A DNA stretch of 64,000 nt. It comes from Janthinobacterium sp. BJB426 (lineage in GTDB: Bacteria; Pseudomonadota; Gammaproteobacteria; Burkholderiales; Burkholderiaceae_D). Shown here piece after piece: positions 26,703 through 36,501 of the stretch (the stretch's first letter is position 1; each line of letters starts with the position of its first letter). The stretch covers positions 1 to 64,000 of the forward strand of contig NZ_PDZL01000008.1 of assembly GCF_002735705.1 (NCBI RefSeq). Direction: 5' to 3'. The notes under the pieces are model-generated. The model was given only the letters and a program-made list of their open reading frames with translations. It ran no database searches and was not told the origin of the DNA. Both the position numbers and the translations under genes were made by a program.

Positions 26703-28247
26703 ATGGCCGCAGCACAGCAAGGTGTGGAGACAGCGATGGCATGCGATGTGCTGGTGGTCGGTGGCGGCATCAATGGCGCCGGCATCGCGCGCGACGCGGC
26801 GGGCCGGGGCCTGTCCGTGTTGCTGTGCGAAAAGGATGACCTGGCAGCGCATACCTCGTCGGCCTCCACCAAGCTGATACACGGCGGCCTGCGCTACCTC
26901 GAATACTATGAATTCGGCCTCGTGCGCAAGGCGCTGATCGAGCGCGAAGTGCTGCTGCGCTCGGCGCCGCACATCATGTGGCCGCTGCGCTTCGTCATGC
27001 CGCACGCCAAGGGCCAGCGCCCGGCCTGGCTGATACGCGCCGGCCTGTTCCTTTACGACATGCTGGCGAAGCGGGAAATCCTGCCGGCCTCCAGCGGCAT
27101 CGACCTGACCCGCCACGCGGCCGGACAACCGTTAAAACCCGAGTTCAAGCGCGGCTTCGTGTATTCCGACGGCTGGGTCGACGATGCGCGCCTGGTGGTG
27201 CTCAACGCCATCGACGCGGCGGACAAGGGCGCGCACGTGCTGACGCAGACGCGCTGCACTATGCTGGCGCGCGAAGGTGACGCTTGGCTGGCGACCTTGC
27301 AGCACGCCAACGGCAGGCAGACGACCGTGCGGGCGCGCAGCGTCGTCAATGCGGCCGGGCCGTGGACGGCCGAGTTTCTGCAGCAGGCGGCGCCCGGTGG
27401 ACAGGGCCGCCATTTGCGCCTGATCAAGGGCAGCCATATCGTCGTCAAGCGCCTGTTCGCGCATGATCACGCCTACATCTTCCAGCATCCGGACGGGCGC
27501 ATCGTGTTTGCCATTCCGTATGAGCATGATTTCACCCTGATCGGCACCACCGACCTCGACTACCAAGGCGACCGTGGCAAGGTGGAAATCGACGACGAGG
27601 AAATTCGTTACTTGTGCGAGCTTTCCAGTTACTATTTCAGCAAGCCAATCTTGCCGGCCGATGTGGTGTGGACGTATGCGGGCGTGCGTCCGCTGGTGGA
27701 AGACGCGGCGGCCGACGCCAAGGCCGTCACGCGCGATTACCGCTTCGAGCTGGACCGGGAAGGTGCGCCGCTGCTGAGTGTTTTCGGCGGCAAGATCACC
27801 ACGTTTCGCAAGCTGGCCGAGGAAGCGATGGACATGCTGGCGCCCTTGCTGGGCAATACGCTGCCGGCCTGGACAGCCAGCGCCTGCCTGCCTGGCGGCG
27901 ACGTGTATGGCGCCGTGCCGCAGAACCGGTCCGTGCGCGAGTTCGGCCAGTTCGTGCAAGGCTTGCAGCGTGAGTATGCGTGGCTGCCGGCGGGGCTGGT
28001 GGCGCGCTATGCACGCGCCTACGGCACGCGCATCCACGTGCTGCTCGCCGGGCGGGCGGACGTGGCGGCCATGGGTGAGGAAATCGCCGCCGGCCTGTAC
28101 GCGGCGGAAGTTGACTATGTGCGGCGCCATGAATGGGCCGTCAGCGCGGCCGACATCCTGTGGCGGCGCTCGAAGCTGGGCCTGCACCTGCCGCGCGAGA
28201 CGGCGGACAGGCTCGATGCCTGGCTGTTGCAACACCCTTTGCCGTAA
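26703..28247 (+). CDS. glpD: Aerobic glycerol-3-phosphate dehydrogenase
   Basis: The 514-residue membrane-associated flavoprotein oxidises glycerol-3-phosphate to dihydroxyacetone phosphate and feeds quinones. The FAD motif DVLVVGGGINGAGIARDAAG begins at about 14; then come the family's SSASTKLIHGGLRYLE and TDLDYQGDRGKVEIDDEE motifs and a C-terminal helical domain with LPGGDVYGA near 398. The start at 26703 has GGAG seven bases upstream; a second ATG at 26739 is possible. It is the first gene of the glycerol operon and leads the ABC importer genes. Confidence 0.95.
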   Translation: MAAAQQGVETAMACDVLVVGGGINGAGIARDAAGRGLSVLLCEKDDLAAHTSSASTKLIHGGLRYLEYYEFGLVRKALIEREVLLRSAPHIMWPLRFVMPHAKGQRPAWLIRAGLFLYDMLAKREILPASSGIDLTRHAAGQPLKPEFKRGFVYSDGWVDDARLVVLNAIDAADKGAHVLTQTRCTMLAREGDAWLATLQHANGRQTTVRARSVVNAAGPWTAEFLQQAAPGGQGRHLRLIKGSHIVVKRLFAHDHAYIFQHPDGRIVFAIPYEHDFTLIGTTDLDYQGDRGKVEIDDEEIRYLCELSSYYFSKPILPADVVWTYAGVRPLVEDAAADAKAVTRDYRFELDREGAPLLSVFGGKITTFRKLAEEAMDMLAPLLGNTLPAWTASACLPGGDVYGAVPQNRSVREFGQFVQGLQREYAWLPAGLVARYARAYGTRIHVLLAGRADVAAMGEEIAAGLYAAEVDYVRRHEWAVSAADILWRRSKLGLHLPRETADRLDAWLLQHPLP

Positions 28248-28321
28248 GCATAAAACGTAGGCGACCGCGCCCCGCAGAGGGTGCGGCGAAAAATAAGAAA
28301 CCATCACTGGAGGAGAAGCGC

Positions 28322-29416
28322 GTGCAACTGGTACTGGACAAGATCAGCAGGAAGCAGGGGGCTGACGACTTTTTATATCCGATGTCGCTGGCCTTGGTGC
28401 CGGGCGCCATCAACGTCTTGCTGGGCACCACGCGTGCCGGCAAGACGACCCTGATGCGCGTGATGGCGGGCCTGGACAAGCCCAGCGGGGGCACCGTGAC
28501 GGCCGATGGCGTCGATGTGACGGGCGTGCCCGTCAGCAAACGCAACCTGGCCATGGTGTACCAGCAATTCATCAACTATCCGGCCTTCACCGTCTACGAC
28601 AATATCGCTTCGCCCTTGCGCTTGCGCAAGGAACCCGAGGAACAGATACGCACCAAGGTGCTGGCGCTGGCCGAGCGCCTGCACATCACGCCCTACCTGC
28701 AGCGCACGCCCGGAGAATTGTCCGGCGGACAGCAGCAGCGCACGGCGCTGGGGCGCGCGCTGATCAAGGATGCGTCCCTGCTGCTGCTTGACGAACCTTT
28801 GGTGAATCTCGACTACAAACTGCGCGAGGAATTGCGCCGCGAATTGACGGAACTGTTTTCCAGCGGCAGCACGACGGTCGTGTATGCGACCACGGAACCG
28901 CTGGAAGCGCTGCAGCTGGGCGGCCACGTGGCCGTGCTGCACGAGGGACGCTTGCTGCAGCAGGGGCCGACCCTGGACGTCTTCAACGCCCCCAACTCCA
29001 TCGACGTGGCGCGCACCTTCAGCGACCCGCCCATCAACCTGATCCCCGCGCGCGTGGATGCGCACGGCGTGGCGCAGGCGGCCGACGGCCTGTCGATACA
29101 CCTGAGCGGCGCACAGCGCGCCCGCCTGGGCGACAGCACGGAGGTGATCCTCGGCGTGCGCGCACACAGCCTGCATCTGTCGCCGCAGTCCGATGGCGAC
29201 GTGCCCATCGCGGCACAGGTGGACCTGGCGGAAATCAGCGGTTCGGAAACCTATGTGCATGCGCGCCGTGGCGACCTGGCGCTGGTGGCGCAGCTCGGTG
29301 GCGTGCACAACCTGGAAATCGGCAGCGCCTGCACCGTGTATTGCCAGCCGCACGCCTTGCTGATCTTCGCGCAAGACGGCGGGCTGCTGTTTGCTCCTGT
29401 GCAAGGAGGGGTGTGA
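28322..29416 (+). CDS. glpS: Glycerol ABC importer, ATPase 1 (switch histidine replaced)
   Basis: The 364-residue ATPase starts at a GTG with GGAGGAG just upstream. Its Walker A is GTTRAGKT (35-42), the signature is the canonical LSGGQQQR (133-140) and Walker B is LLLLDEP. The H-loop histidine, in VTHD of MalK, is replaced by Thr191 in YATTEP, so it should be poor at hydrolysing ATP on its own. A MalK-type regulatory domain (TOBE-like) fills the C-terminal third. By order and kind it matches GlpS of the rhizobial glycerol transporter. It works with the ATPase encoded next, one base after its stop. Confidence 0.85.
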   Translation: MQLVLDKISRKQGADDFLYPMSLALVPGAINVLLGTTRAGKTTLMRVMAGLDKPSGGTVTADGVDVTGVPVSKRNLAMVYQQFINYPAFTVYDNIASPLRLRKEPEEQIRTKVLALAERLHITPYLQRTPGELSGGQQQRTALGRALIKDASLLLLDEPLVNLDYKLREELRRELTELFSSGSTTVVYATTEPLEALQLGGHVAVLHEGRLLQQGPTLDVFNAPNSIDVARTFSDPPINLIPARVDAHGVAQAADGLSIHLSGAQRARLGDSTEVILGVRAHSLHLSPQSDGDVPIAAQVDLAEISGSETYVHARRGDLALVAQLGGVHNLEIGSACTVYCQPHALLIFAQDGGLLFAPVQGGV

Positions 29417-29417
29417 C

Positions 29418-30527
29418 ATGGCGCGCATCGAACTGGTCGACCTGGCCCACGCCTACAAACCCAATCCTTCCGCACCGGCCGACTATGCGCTGCGGCCCAT
29501 GAGCATGGAATGGCATGACGGCGGCGCCTACGCCTTGCTGGGGCCGTCCGGCTGCGGCAAGACGACCTTGCTCAACATTATCTCCGGCCTGGTGAAACCG
29601 TCGCATGGCAAGGTGCTGTTCGACGGCAAGGATGTGACGCAGCTGCCCACGGAAGCACGCAATATCGCGCAAGTGTTCCAGTTTCCCGTCATTTACGACA
29701 CCATGACCGTGCATGACAATCTGGCGTTTCCGCTGCGCAATCGCGGCTGGAAAGAGATCGAGGTGAAAAAGCGCGTGCAGCAAGTGGCGCAGATGCTGGA
29801 ATTGACGGGCGACCTGAAACTGCGCGCCAGCGGTTTGTCCGTGGACGCCAAGCAAAAGATTTCGCTGGGCCGCGGCCTCGTGCGCCCGGACGTGGCGGCC
29901 GTGCTGTTCGACGAACCGCTGACGGTGATCGACCCGCATTTGAAATGGTTGCTACGCAGAAAATTGAAGGAAATCCACCACGAACTAAAATTGTCCTTGA
30001 TCTACGTCACGCACGACCAGGTGGAAGCGCTGACCTTCGCCGACCAGGTGGTCGTCATGACCCAAGGCGAAGTGGTGCAGACGGGCAGTGCGCAAGCGCT
30101 GTTCGAGGAACCGGAACACACCTTTGTCGGCTATTTCATCGGCAATCCGGGCATGAACTTGCTCGATTGCACCCTGGACGATGGCGGCGTGCGCCTGGCG
30201 GGGCAGCTGCTCGCCGTGTCCGCTGCCGCCCGCGCGGCGCTGTCTGGCGCGCAAGGGAAAATCACGGTGGGCGTGCGGCCGGAATTCGTCGAATGCGTGC
30301 AGGCGGGCGAGGGTGGCGACCATGGCGACCATGGCGACCATTGCCTGGACGCCACGGTCACGGCCGTGCGCAACATGGGCACGCATTACCTGGCGGAATT
30401 CCAGCTGGGTAGCGCGACGGTGGCGGCCAAGCTGCGTGCCATCGATGCCGTCGCAGGAGATGCTGTGCGGCTGCGCTTTCCGCCGCAACGCACCTTGTTC
30501 TATGTCAACGATAAGCGGGTGGCCTGA
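29418..30527 (+). CDS. glpT: Glycerol ABC importer, ATPase 2 (degenerate signature motif)
   Basis: The 369-residue ATPase has a normal Walker A (GPSGCGKT, 42-49), Walker B (VLFDEP, with Asp165-Glu166) and switch histidine (His199 in YVTHDQVEAL), but its signature motif is LSVDAKQK (140-147) instead of LSGGQ. It is thus the complement of the preceding ATPase. The regulatory domain carries an in-frame triplicate of a 9-base unit (Gly-Asp-His three times, DNA about 30316-30342). The start at 29418 follows the previous stop by one base. The stop overlaps the next start (TGATG). The symbol follows the rhizobial system and is not the E. coli glycerol-3-phosphate antiporter. Confidence 0.85.
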   Translation: MARIELVDLAHAYKPNPSAPADYALRPMSMEWHDGGAYALLGPSGCGKTTLLNIISGLVKPSHGKVLFDGKDVTQLPTEARNIAQVFQFPVIYDTMTVHDNLAFPLRNRGWKEIEVKKRVQQVAQMLELTGDLKLRASGLSVDAKQKISLGRGLVRPDVAAVLFDEPLTVIDPHLKWLLRRKLKEIHHELKLSLIYVTHDQVEALTFADQVVVMTQGEVVQTGSAQALFEEPEHTFVGYFIGNPGMNLLDCTLDDGGVRLAGQLLAVSAAARAALSGAQGKITVGVRPEFVECVQAGEGGDHGDHGDHCLDATVTAVRNMGTHYLAEFQLGSATVAAKLRAIDAVAGDAVRLRFPPQRTLFYVNDKRVA

Positions 30528-31411
30528 TGATACATAACGGTAAAACCGATAACAACCGCCGCGCCTGGCTACTGATCCTGCCCGTGCTGCTGTGCGTGGC
30601 CTTTTCCGCCATCCTGCCCCTGATGACGGTGGTGAACTATTCCGTGCAGGATATCCTGAGCCCCACGCAAAAGGTGTTCGTGGGTACCGAGTGGTTCCGC
30701 ATGGTCATGCTGGACGGCGACTTGCACAGCGCCTTGCTGCGCCAATTGCTGTTTTCCGGTTCCGTGCTGGCGATCCAGATTCCGCTGGGCATTTTGATCG
30801 CCCTGTGCATGCCGGCCGATGGCTGGAAGGCGTCCCTCGCCTTGGTGCTGATCGCGCTGCCCCTCTTGATTCCCTGGAACGTCGTGGGCACCATCTGGCA
30901 AATCTTTGGCCGCGGCGACATCGGCCTGATGGGCTACACCTTGAACCAGCTGGGCTTTGACTACAATTACAACGGCAATTCGCTCGATGCGTGGCTGACG
31001 GTGATGGTGATGGATATCTGGCACTGGACGCCCCTGGTTGTGCTGCTGTGCTATGCGGGCTTGCGCGCCATTCCCGACGCGTATTACCAGGCGGCCCGCA
31101 TCGACGGCGCCTCGCGCCTGGCCGTGTTCCGCTACATCCAGCTGCCAAAACTGCGCAATGTGCTGATGATCGCGGTGTTGCTGCGCTTCATGGACAGTTT
31201 CATGATCTATACGGAACCATTCGTGCTGACGGGGGGCGGGCCGGGCAATGCCACCACGTTCCTGTCGCAATACCTGACGCAAAAGGCCGTGGGTCAGTTC
31301 GACCTGGGGCCGGCGTCCGCGTTTTCCCTGATCTATTTCCTCATCATCCTGCTGTTCTGCTTTGTGCTGTACACGTGGATGCAGCGCGTCGGCACGGGAG
31401 ACCAGAAATGA
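30527..31411 (+). CDS. glpP: Glycerol ABC importer, permease 1
   Basis: The 294-residue inner-membrane protein has six hydrophobic segments and the ABC coupling loop QAARIDGASRLAVFRYIQLP (about 189-208), where an ATPase docks. It resembles sugar-type permeases (MalF/UgpA). It should form the pore with the next permease. It overlaps the preceding ATPase by one base and its stop overlaps the next start (ATGATG at 31408-31413), so the whole set is translated as a unit. Confidence 0.88.
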   Translation: MIHNGKTDNNRRAWLLILPVLLCVAFSAILPLMTVVNYSVQDILSPTQKVFVGTEWFRMVMLDGDLHSALLRQLLFSGSVLAIQIPLGILIALCMPADGWKASLALVLIALPLLIPWNVVGTIWQIFGRGDIGLMGYTLNQLGFDYNYNGNSLDAWLTVMVMDIWHWTPLVVLLCYAGLRAIPDAYYQAARIDGASRLAVFRYIQLPKLRNVLMIAVLLRFMDSFMIYTEPFVLTGGGPGNATTFLSQYLTQKAVGQFDLGPASAFSLIYFLIILLFCFVLYTWMQRVGTGDQK

Positions 31412-32214
31412 TGCACAAGAAAATGAGCAGCGCCATCCTCGTCGTCTTCCTGCTGGGCTCGCTGTTGCCCATCTACTGGATGCTCAACATGTCGCTCAAG
31501 ACCAACGAGGAAATCGTGGGCGTGCTGAGCCTGTGGCCCCAGCAATTGACGTTCGCCAACTATCACACGATTTTTACCGACCGGTCCTGGTACAGCGGCT
31601 ACATCAATTCCATGATTTACGTGGCCTTGAACATGGTCATGTCGGTCACGGTCGCCTTGCCGGCCGCGTATGCTTTCTCGCGCTACAACTTTGTCGGCGA
31701 TAAACACCTGTTCTTCTGGCTCTTGACCAACCGCATGACGCCACCCGCCGTTTTCCTCGTGCCCTTCTTCCAGCTGTACTCGACGGTGGGCCTGATGGAT
31801 ACGCATTTGGCCGTGGCGCTGGCGCACATGGTCTTCAACGTGCCGCTGGCCGTGTGGATACTGGAAGGCTTCATGTCCGGCGTGCCGAAGGAAATCGACG
31901 AGACGGCGTATATCGACGGCTACAGTTTCCCCCGCTTCTTCATCCGCATTTTCTTGCCGATGATCAAGTCGGGCGTGGGCGTGACGGCCTTCTTCTGCTT
32001 CATGTTCAGCTGGGTGGAACTGTTATTGGCGCGCACCTTGACTTCCGTCAATGCCAAGCCGATTGCCGCCACCATGACGCGCACGGTGTCGGCGGCCGGC
32101 ATGGACTGGGGCGTGCTGGCGGCGGCCGGGGTGCTGACCATTGTGCCCGGCGCGCTGGTGATCTGGTTCGTGCGGCATTACATTGCCAAAGGTTTCGCGA
32201 TGGGGAGGGTGTGA
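31408..32214 (+). CDS. glpQ: Glycerol ABC importer, permease 2
   Basis: The 268-residue protein has six membrane segments and the MalG/UgpE-like coupling loop ETAYIDGYSFPRFFIRIFLP (about 167-186). The first of two adjacent ATGs (31408, overlapping the previous TGA) is taken as start; 31411 would cost only one residue. It pairs with the preceding permease. The small DUF2160 gene follows after one base. Confidence 0.88.
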   Translation: MMHKKMSSAILVVFLLGSLLPIYWMLNMSLKTNEEIVGVLSLWPQQLTFANYHTIFTDRSWYSGYINSMIYVALNMVMSVTVALPAAYAFSRYNFVGDKHLFFWLLTNRMTPPAVFLVPFFQLYSTVGLMDTHLAVALAHMVFNVPLAVWILEGFMSGVPKEIDETAYIDGYSFPRFFIRIFLPMIKSGVGVTAFFCFMFSWVELLLARTLTSVNAKPIAATMTRTVSAAGMDWGVLAAAGVLTIVPGALVIWFVRHYIAKGFAMGRV

Positions 32215-32215
32215 C

Positions 32216-32518
32216 ATGGAAAATACCGATAGCACAGCCAGCCTGTTCGGCTGGATGGCCTGGACGCCGGAAGTGGCCATCTTCTTCATTTGCATCGGCT
32301 TGATGCTGGCCGGCATGACGGTGTGGCAAATCCGTTCGCCCAGCATTGAGCGCAAGGGCTTCTTGCCCATGCCGACCACGCGCGGCGACCGCCTGTTCAT
32401 CGGCTTGCTGACGGCGGCGTATGTGAATCTGGCGTGGGCGGGTTTTACGGAAATGCAGCAGGCGATTGGTGCCGGCATCAGTTTTGTAGTGTTGTTAGTG
32501 GTAATGCGTTGGGGATAA
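32216..32518 (+). CDS. glpU: Small DUF2160-type membrane protein of the glycerol transporter
   Basis: The 100-residue protein has three hydrophobic stretches (WTPEVAIFFICIGLMLAGM at about 10-29, DRLFIGLLTAAYVNLAWAGF at about 58-77, and a short last one). Such DUF2160 proteins occur between the permease and binding-protein genes of glycerol ABC loci (GlpU in Rhizobium). Its function is not established; an accessory subunit is plausible. The start at 32216 follows glpQ by one base. Confidence 0.8.
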   Translation: MENTDSTASLFGWMAWTPEVAIFFICIGLMLAGMTVWQIRSPSIERKGFLPMPTTRGDRLFIGLLTAAYVNLAWAGFTEMQQAIGAGISFVVLLVVMRWG

Positions 32519-32581
32519 GTCGTAGATGAGAACACTGGCCCGCTATCGCAGGCCAGATGACAACTAAAAAGGAGATTCACG

Positions 32582-34309
32582 ATGAAATTGAAGTTCACGG
32601 TCTTCGCGGCTGCGGCCATGCTCGTGTCGAATGCGGCCCTGGCCGACGCCAAGCAGGCGCAAACCTGGATCGACAAGGAATTCCAGCCATCCAGCCTGAG
32701 CAAGCAGCAACAGCTTGCTGAAATGAAGTGGTTCATCGATGCGGCGGCCAAGCTGAAAGCCAAGGGCATCAAGGAAATTTCCGTGGTCTCGGAAACCATC
32801 GACACCCACGTCTACGAATCGAAGACGCTGGCCAAGGCCTTCGAGGAAATCACGGGCATCAAGGTGCGCCACGATATCATCCAGGAAGGCGACGTGGTGG
32901 AAAAGCTGCAGACCTCGATGCAGTCCGGCAAGAGCATCTATGACGGCTGGATTTCCGATTCCGATTTGATCGGCACGCATTACCGCTATGGCGCCGTCGA
33001 GCCGCTGTCCGATTACATGGCCGCCAAGGGCAAGGAATTCACCAATCCCGGCCTGGACCTGAAGGATTTCATCGGCATCAGCTTTACCACGGCGCCCGAT
33101 GGCAAGGTGTACCAGCTGCCCGACCAGCAATTCGCCAACCTGTACTGGTTCCGCGCCGACTGGTTCGCGCGCAAGGATTTGCAAGCCAAGTTCAAGGCCA
33201 AGTATGGCTACGAGCTGGGCGTGCCGCAGAACTGGTCCGCCTATGAAGACATCGCCGATTTCTTCACGAATGACGTGAAGGAACTGGACGGCAAGAAAGT
33301 CTATGGCCACATGGATTACGGCAAGAAAGATCCGTCCCTGGGCTGGCGCTTCACGGATGCGTGGCTGTCGATGGCTGGCGCAGCCGACAAGGGCATTCCG
33401 AACGGCATGCCCGTGGACGAGTGGGGCATCAAGGTGGCGGCCGACAAGTGCACGCCCGTGGGCGCCTCGATGTCGCGCGGCGGCGCCACCAATTCGCCGG
33501 CGGCCGTGTTTGCGCTGACGAAATACATCGACTGGATGAAGAAATACGCGCCGCCGCAAGCGAACGGCATGAATTTCTCGGAATCGGGCCCCGTGCCGGC
33601 GCAGGGCGAAATCGCCCAGCAAATTTTCTGGTACACGGCGTTTACGGCCGGCATGACGAAACCGGGTTTGCCAGTGGTCAACAAGGATGGCACGCCGAAA
33701 TGGCGCATGGCGCCGTCGCCGCACGGTCCGTACTGGAAAGAGGGCATGCAGAACGGCTACCAGGACGTCGGTTCCTGGTTCCTGTTCAAGTCCACGCCGG
33801 ACGACCGCAAGGCGGCGGCCTGGCTGTACGCGCAATTCGTCACGTCGAAAACCGTGTCGCTGAAGAAATCGATCGTCGGCCTGACCTTCATCCGCGATTC
33901 CGACATCCGCCACGATTATTTTACGAAGCACGCGAACGAGTACGGCGGCTTGATCGAGTTCTACCGCAGCCCCGCCAGAGTGGCGTGGACGCCGACGGGC
34001 AACAACGTGCCCGACTATCCGAAGCTGGCGCAGCTGTGGTGGAAGAACGTGGCCACGGCCATCACGGCGGAAAAAACGCCGCAGGCCGCCATGGATAACC
34101 TGGCCGAGGAAATGGACCAGGTCATGGCGCGCCTGCAGCGGGCCGGCATGAAGGCGTGCGCGCCCAAGCTTAATCCGAAAGTTGATCCGAACCAGTATCT
34201 GTCGGACCAGCACGCCCCATGGAAAAAGCTGGCGAATGAAAAACCGAAGGGTGAAACGATTGCCTACGATAAATTATTGCAGGCTTGGAAAGAAGGCAAG
34301 GTAAGGTAA
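32582..34309 (+). CDS. glpV: Glycerol ABC importer, periplasmic binding protein
   Basis: The 575-residue protein opens with a Sec signal peptide ([20 protein letters not shown], cleavage near ALADA) and has a sugar-type binding-protein body with [20 protein letters not shown] near the N-terminus. It is longer than most such proteins (about 430), as is typical for this glycerol-specific group. A strong AAGGAGAT site precedes the start. It is separated from glpU by 63 bases and from glpK by an intrinsic terminator, which would make it the last gene of most transcripts. Confidence 0.87.
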   Translation: MKLKFTVFAAAAMLVSNAALADAKQAQTWIDKEFQPSSLSKQQQLAEMKWFIDAAAKLKAKGIKEISVVSETIDTHVYESKTLAKAFEEITGIKVRHDIIQEGDVVEKLQTSMQSGKSIYDGWISDSDLIGTHYRYGAVEPLSDYMAAKGKEFTNPGLDLKDFIGISFTTAPDGKVYQLPDQQFANLYWFRADWFARKDLQAKFKAKYGYELGVPQNWSAYEDIADFFTNDVKELDGKKVYGHMDYGKKDPSLGWRFTDAWLSMAGAADKGIPNGMPVDEWGIKVAADKCTPVGASMSRGGATNSPAAVFALTKYIDWMKKYAPPQANGMNFSESGPVPAQGEIAQQIFWYTAFTAGMTKPGLPVVNKDGTPKWRMAPSPHGPYWKEGMQNGYQDVGSWFLFKSTPDDRKAAAWLYAQFVTSKTVSLKKSIVGLTFIRDSDIRHDYFTKHANEYGGLIEFYRSPARVAWTPTGNNVPDYPKLAQLWWKNVATAITAEKTPQAAMDNLAEEMDQVMARLQRAGMKACAPKLNPKVDPNQYLSDQHAPWKKLANEKPKGETIAYDKLLQAWKEGKVR

Positions 34310-34327
34310 ACTGCCGCCGCTGTCCCG

Positions 34328-34361
34328 AGGCACGGAGCTTGATGGTTCCGTGCCTGTTTTT
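34328..34361 (+). terminator. Intrinsic terminator between glpV and glpK
   Basis: AGGCACGGA (34328-34336) pairs perfectly with TCCGTGCCT (34347-34355) across a 10-base loop, followed by GTTTTT. It ends 24 bases before the glpK start, leaving no space for a promoter after it, so it probably works as an attenuator that lowers glpK relative to the transporter genes. Confidence 0.8.
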
Positions 34362-34385
34362 ACCCGATGCTTGCATTACCAGACC

Positions 34386-35879
34386 ATGACCAAATACATA
34401 CTTGCTTTAGATCAGGGCACCACCAGTTCGCGCGCCATCCTGTTCGACCATGCGGGGCGGCCGCACGCCAGCGCGCAGCGCGAATTTCGCCAGATTTTCC
34501 CGCAGCCGGGCTGGGTCGAGCATGACGCGAACGAAATCTGGGCCTCGCAAGAGGGCGTGCTGCAGCAGGTGCTGCGCGACAGCGGCGTGGCCGCATCCGA
34601 CGTGGCCGCTATCGGCGTGACCAACCAGCGCGAAACGACGGTCCTGTGGGACCGTGCCACGGGCAAACCCGTCGCCAACGCCATCGTCTGGCAAGACCGC
34701 AGAAACGCGGCTTATTGCGAGCAACTGGTCGAGCAGGGCAAGGCGGACTTGATCCAGAAAAAGACGGGCCTCGTGCTGGACGCCTATTTTTCCGCCACCA
34801 AATTGAAATGGCTGCTTGACAACGTGGCCGGCGCCCGCGCGCGCGCCGAGCGGGGCGAGCTGGCCTTCGGCACCGTCGACAGCTGGCTGATCTACAAGAT
34901 GAGCGGCGCCCACTTGACGGACACGAGCAACGCGGCGCGCACCATGCTGTTCAATATCCACACCCTGCAATGGGACACGGATCTGCTGGCGCTGCTCGAC
35001 ATTCCCGCCTCCCTGCTGCCCGACGTCGTGCCATCGAGCGGCGTGGCCACACACACGCACACTGACCTGCTGGGCGTCTCCGTGCCGATCGCCGGCATCG
35101 CGGGCGACCAGCAGGCGGCCACGTTCGGCCAGGCATGCCTGAAGCCGGGCATGGCCAAGAATACCTACGGCACTGGCTGCTTCATGCTGATGAACGTGGG
35201 CAAGCGCCCTTTGCCCTCGAAAAACCGGCTGTTGACGACGGTGGGCTGGAGCCTGGGTCCTGATGCAAATCAAACCGACTATTTGCTCGAAGGCAGCGCC
35301 TTTATCGCGGGCGCGGCCGTGCAATGGATGCGCGACGGCATCGGCATCATCCGCGACTCGTCCGAAGTGGAAGCGCTGGCCACCAGCGTGCCCGATTCGG
35401 GCGGCCTGGTCTTCGTGCCCGCGTTCGCGGGTCTGGGCGCGCCGTACTGGGACCCGTATGCACGGGGCACCCTGATCGGCATCACGCGCGGCACGGGCAA
35501 GGCGCATATCGCGCGCGCGGCACTGGAAGGCGTGGCGTATCAGAACGTCGATGTGTTGTCCGCCATGCAGGACGACGCGGGCATCGCGTTATCCGAATTA
35601 CGCGTCGACGGCGGCGCGGCCCGCAACGACATGCTGATGCAGTTCCAGGCAGACATCTTGAATGTGCCCGTGGTGCGCCCCGTGGTGACGGAAACGACAG
35701 CCCTGGGCGCCGCCTACCTGGCGGGTCTGGCCGTGGGATTCTGGAAGTCGCAGGAAGAAATCGCCGCCCAGTGGCAAGTGGGACGCCGTTTCGAACCTGC
35801 CATGGCGGCCGACGAACGCCTGACGCGGCTGCACAAATGGCAGCGGGCCGTGGAACGCTCGCGCGACTGGAGCGAGTGA
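34386..35879 (+). CDS. glpK: Glycerol kinase
   Basis: The 497-residue cytoplasmic FGGY kinase phosphorylates glycerol to glycerol-3-phosphate. Motifs are [16 protein letters not shown] (about 5-20), [28 protein letters not shown] and the C-terminal FGGY signature region ([18 protein letters not shown], then [20 protein letters not shown]). The start at 34386 gives the standard N-terminus; the upstream frame extends to 34350 through the terminator, which is unlikely. The ribosome site is weak, in line with low or regulated output. Confidence 0.95.
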   Translation: MTKYILALDQGTTSSRAILFDHAGRPHASAQREFRQIFPQPGWVEHDANEIWASQEGVLQQVLRDSGVAASDVAAIGVTNQRETTVLWDRATGKPVANAIVWQDRRNAAYCEQLVEQGKADLIQKKTGLVLDAYFSATKLKWLLDNVAGARARAERGELAFGTVDSWLIYKMSGAHLTDTSNAARTMLFNIHTLQWDTDLLALLDIPASLLPDVVPSSGVATHTHTDLLGVSVPIAGIAGDQQAATFGQACLKPGMAKNTYGTGCFMLMNVGKRPLPSKNRLLTTVGWSLGPDANQTDYLLEGSAFIAGAAVQWMRDGIGIIRDSSEVEALATSVPDSGGLVFVPAFAGLGAPYWDPYARGTLIGITRGTGKAHIARAALEGVAYQNVDVLSAMQDDAGIALSELRVDGGAARNDMLMQFQADILNVPVVRPVVTETTALGAAYLAGLAVGFWKSQEEIAAQWQVGRRFEPAMAADERLTRLHKWQRAVERSRDWSE

Positions 35880-35886
35880 ACTGGTA

Positions 35887-36447
35887 TCAATGGCGCATGA
35901 AATACACGGCGTAACCTACCGTTTCGCGCGGTACCGAGTACAGGTCGCGCAGCTCGAAGTAGGGCGCGTGCACCTGGCCGCTGACGGTGATGCCGGCCCG
36001 CTCCAAAGCCAGCCGGAAGCGCGGTACATGAAAATATTGCGTGGCGACCATGGCTGTCTTCCAGCCGTGCTGGTGCATGAGAAGTGCCGCGTTGCGGGCC
36101 GTGGCGTCCGTGGTCCAGCCTTGATGATCCTCAAGGATGGCGCTGGCAGGCACGCCGCGCGACTGCAGGTAGCGGGCCATGGACGCGGCCTCGTCAAAAC
36201 CTTCCTTGCCCGTCGCCCCGCTGACGAGGATGCGCGGCGCCCTGCGCTCCTGAAACTGTTTCAGCGCCGCGTCGAGCCGCGCCTGCAGGCGGGGGCTGGG
36301 CGTGCCGTCAGGCAAGATCGTATTGCCCGGCACGACGATCACGTCGGCGGGGGCCGGCTTGTCGTTGAGTCCATCGAGCACCAGGGCGGCCGTGGCCAGC
36401 AGGAACAAGCCAACAGCGCTTGAACCGAGCACAGTTATTTTTCGCAT
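35887..36447 (-). CDS. YdcF/ElyC-SanA (DUF218) family protein
   Basis: The 186-residue protein has one N-terminal hydrophobic segment (VLGSSAVGLFLLATAALVL), which could be a signal anchor, and then the DUF218 core: DVIVVPGNTILPDGTPSPRL, RILVSGATGKEGFDEA, GWTTDATARNAALLM and VATQYFHVPRF. The family fold binds nucleotides or sugars and includes envelope-integrity proteins SanA and ElyC; a precise role is not known. It is convergent to glpK, eight bases apart. Confidence 0.82.
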   Translation of the reverse strand: MRKITVLGSSAVGLFLLATAALVLDGLNDKPAPADVIVVPGNTILPDGTPSPRLQARLDAALKQFQERRAPRILVSGATGKEGFDEAASMARYLQSRGVPASAILEDHQGWTTDATARNAALLMHQHGWKTAMVATQYFHVPRFRLALERAGITVSGQVHAPYFELRDLYSVPRETVGYAVYFMRH

Positions 36448-36501
36448 CGTTCATCATCAAATAGGGAATGGACGCATGATACCCGTCCATTCCCGTCCGC
36501 G

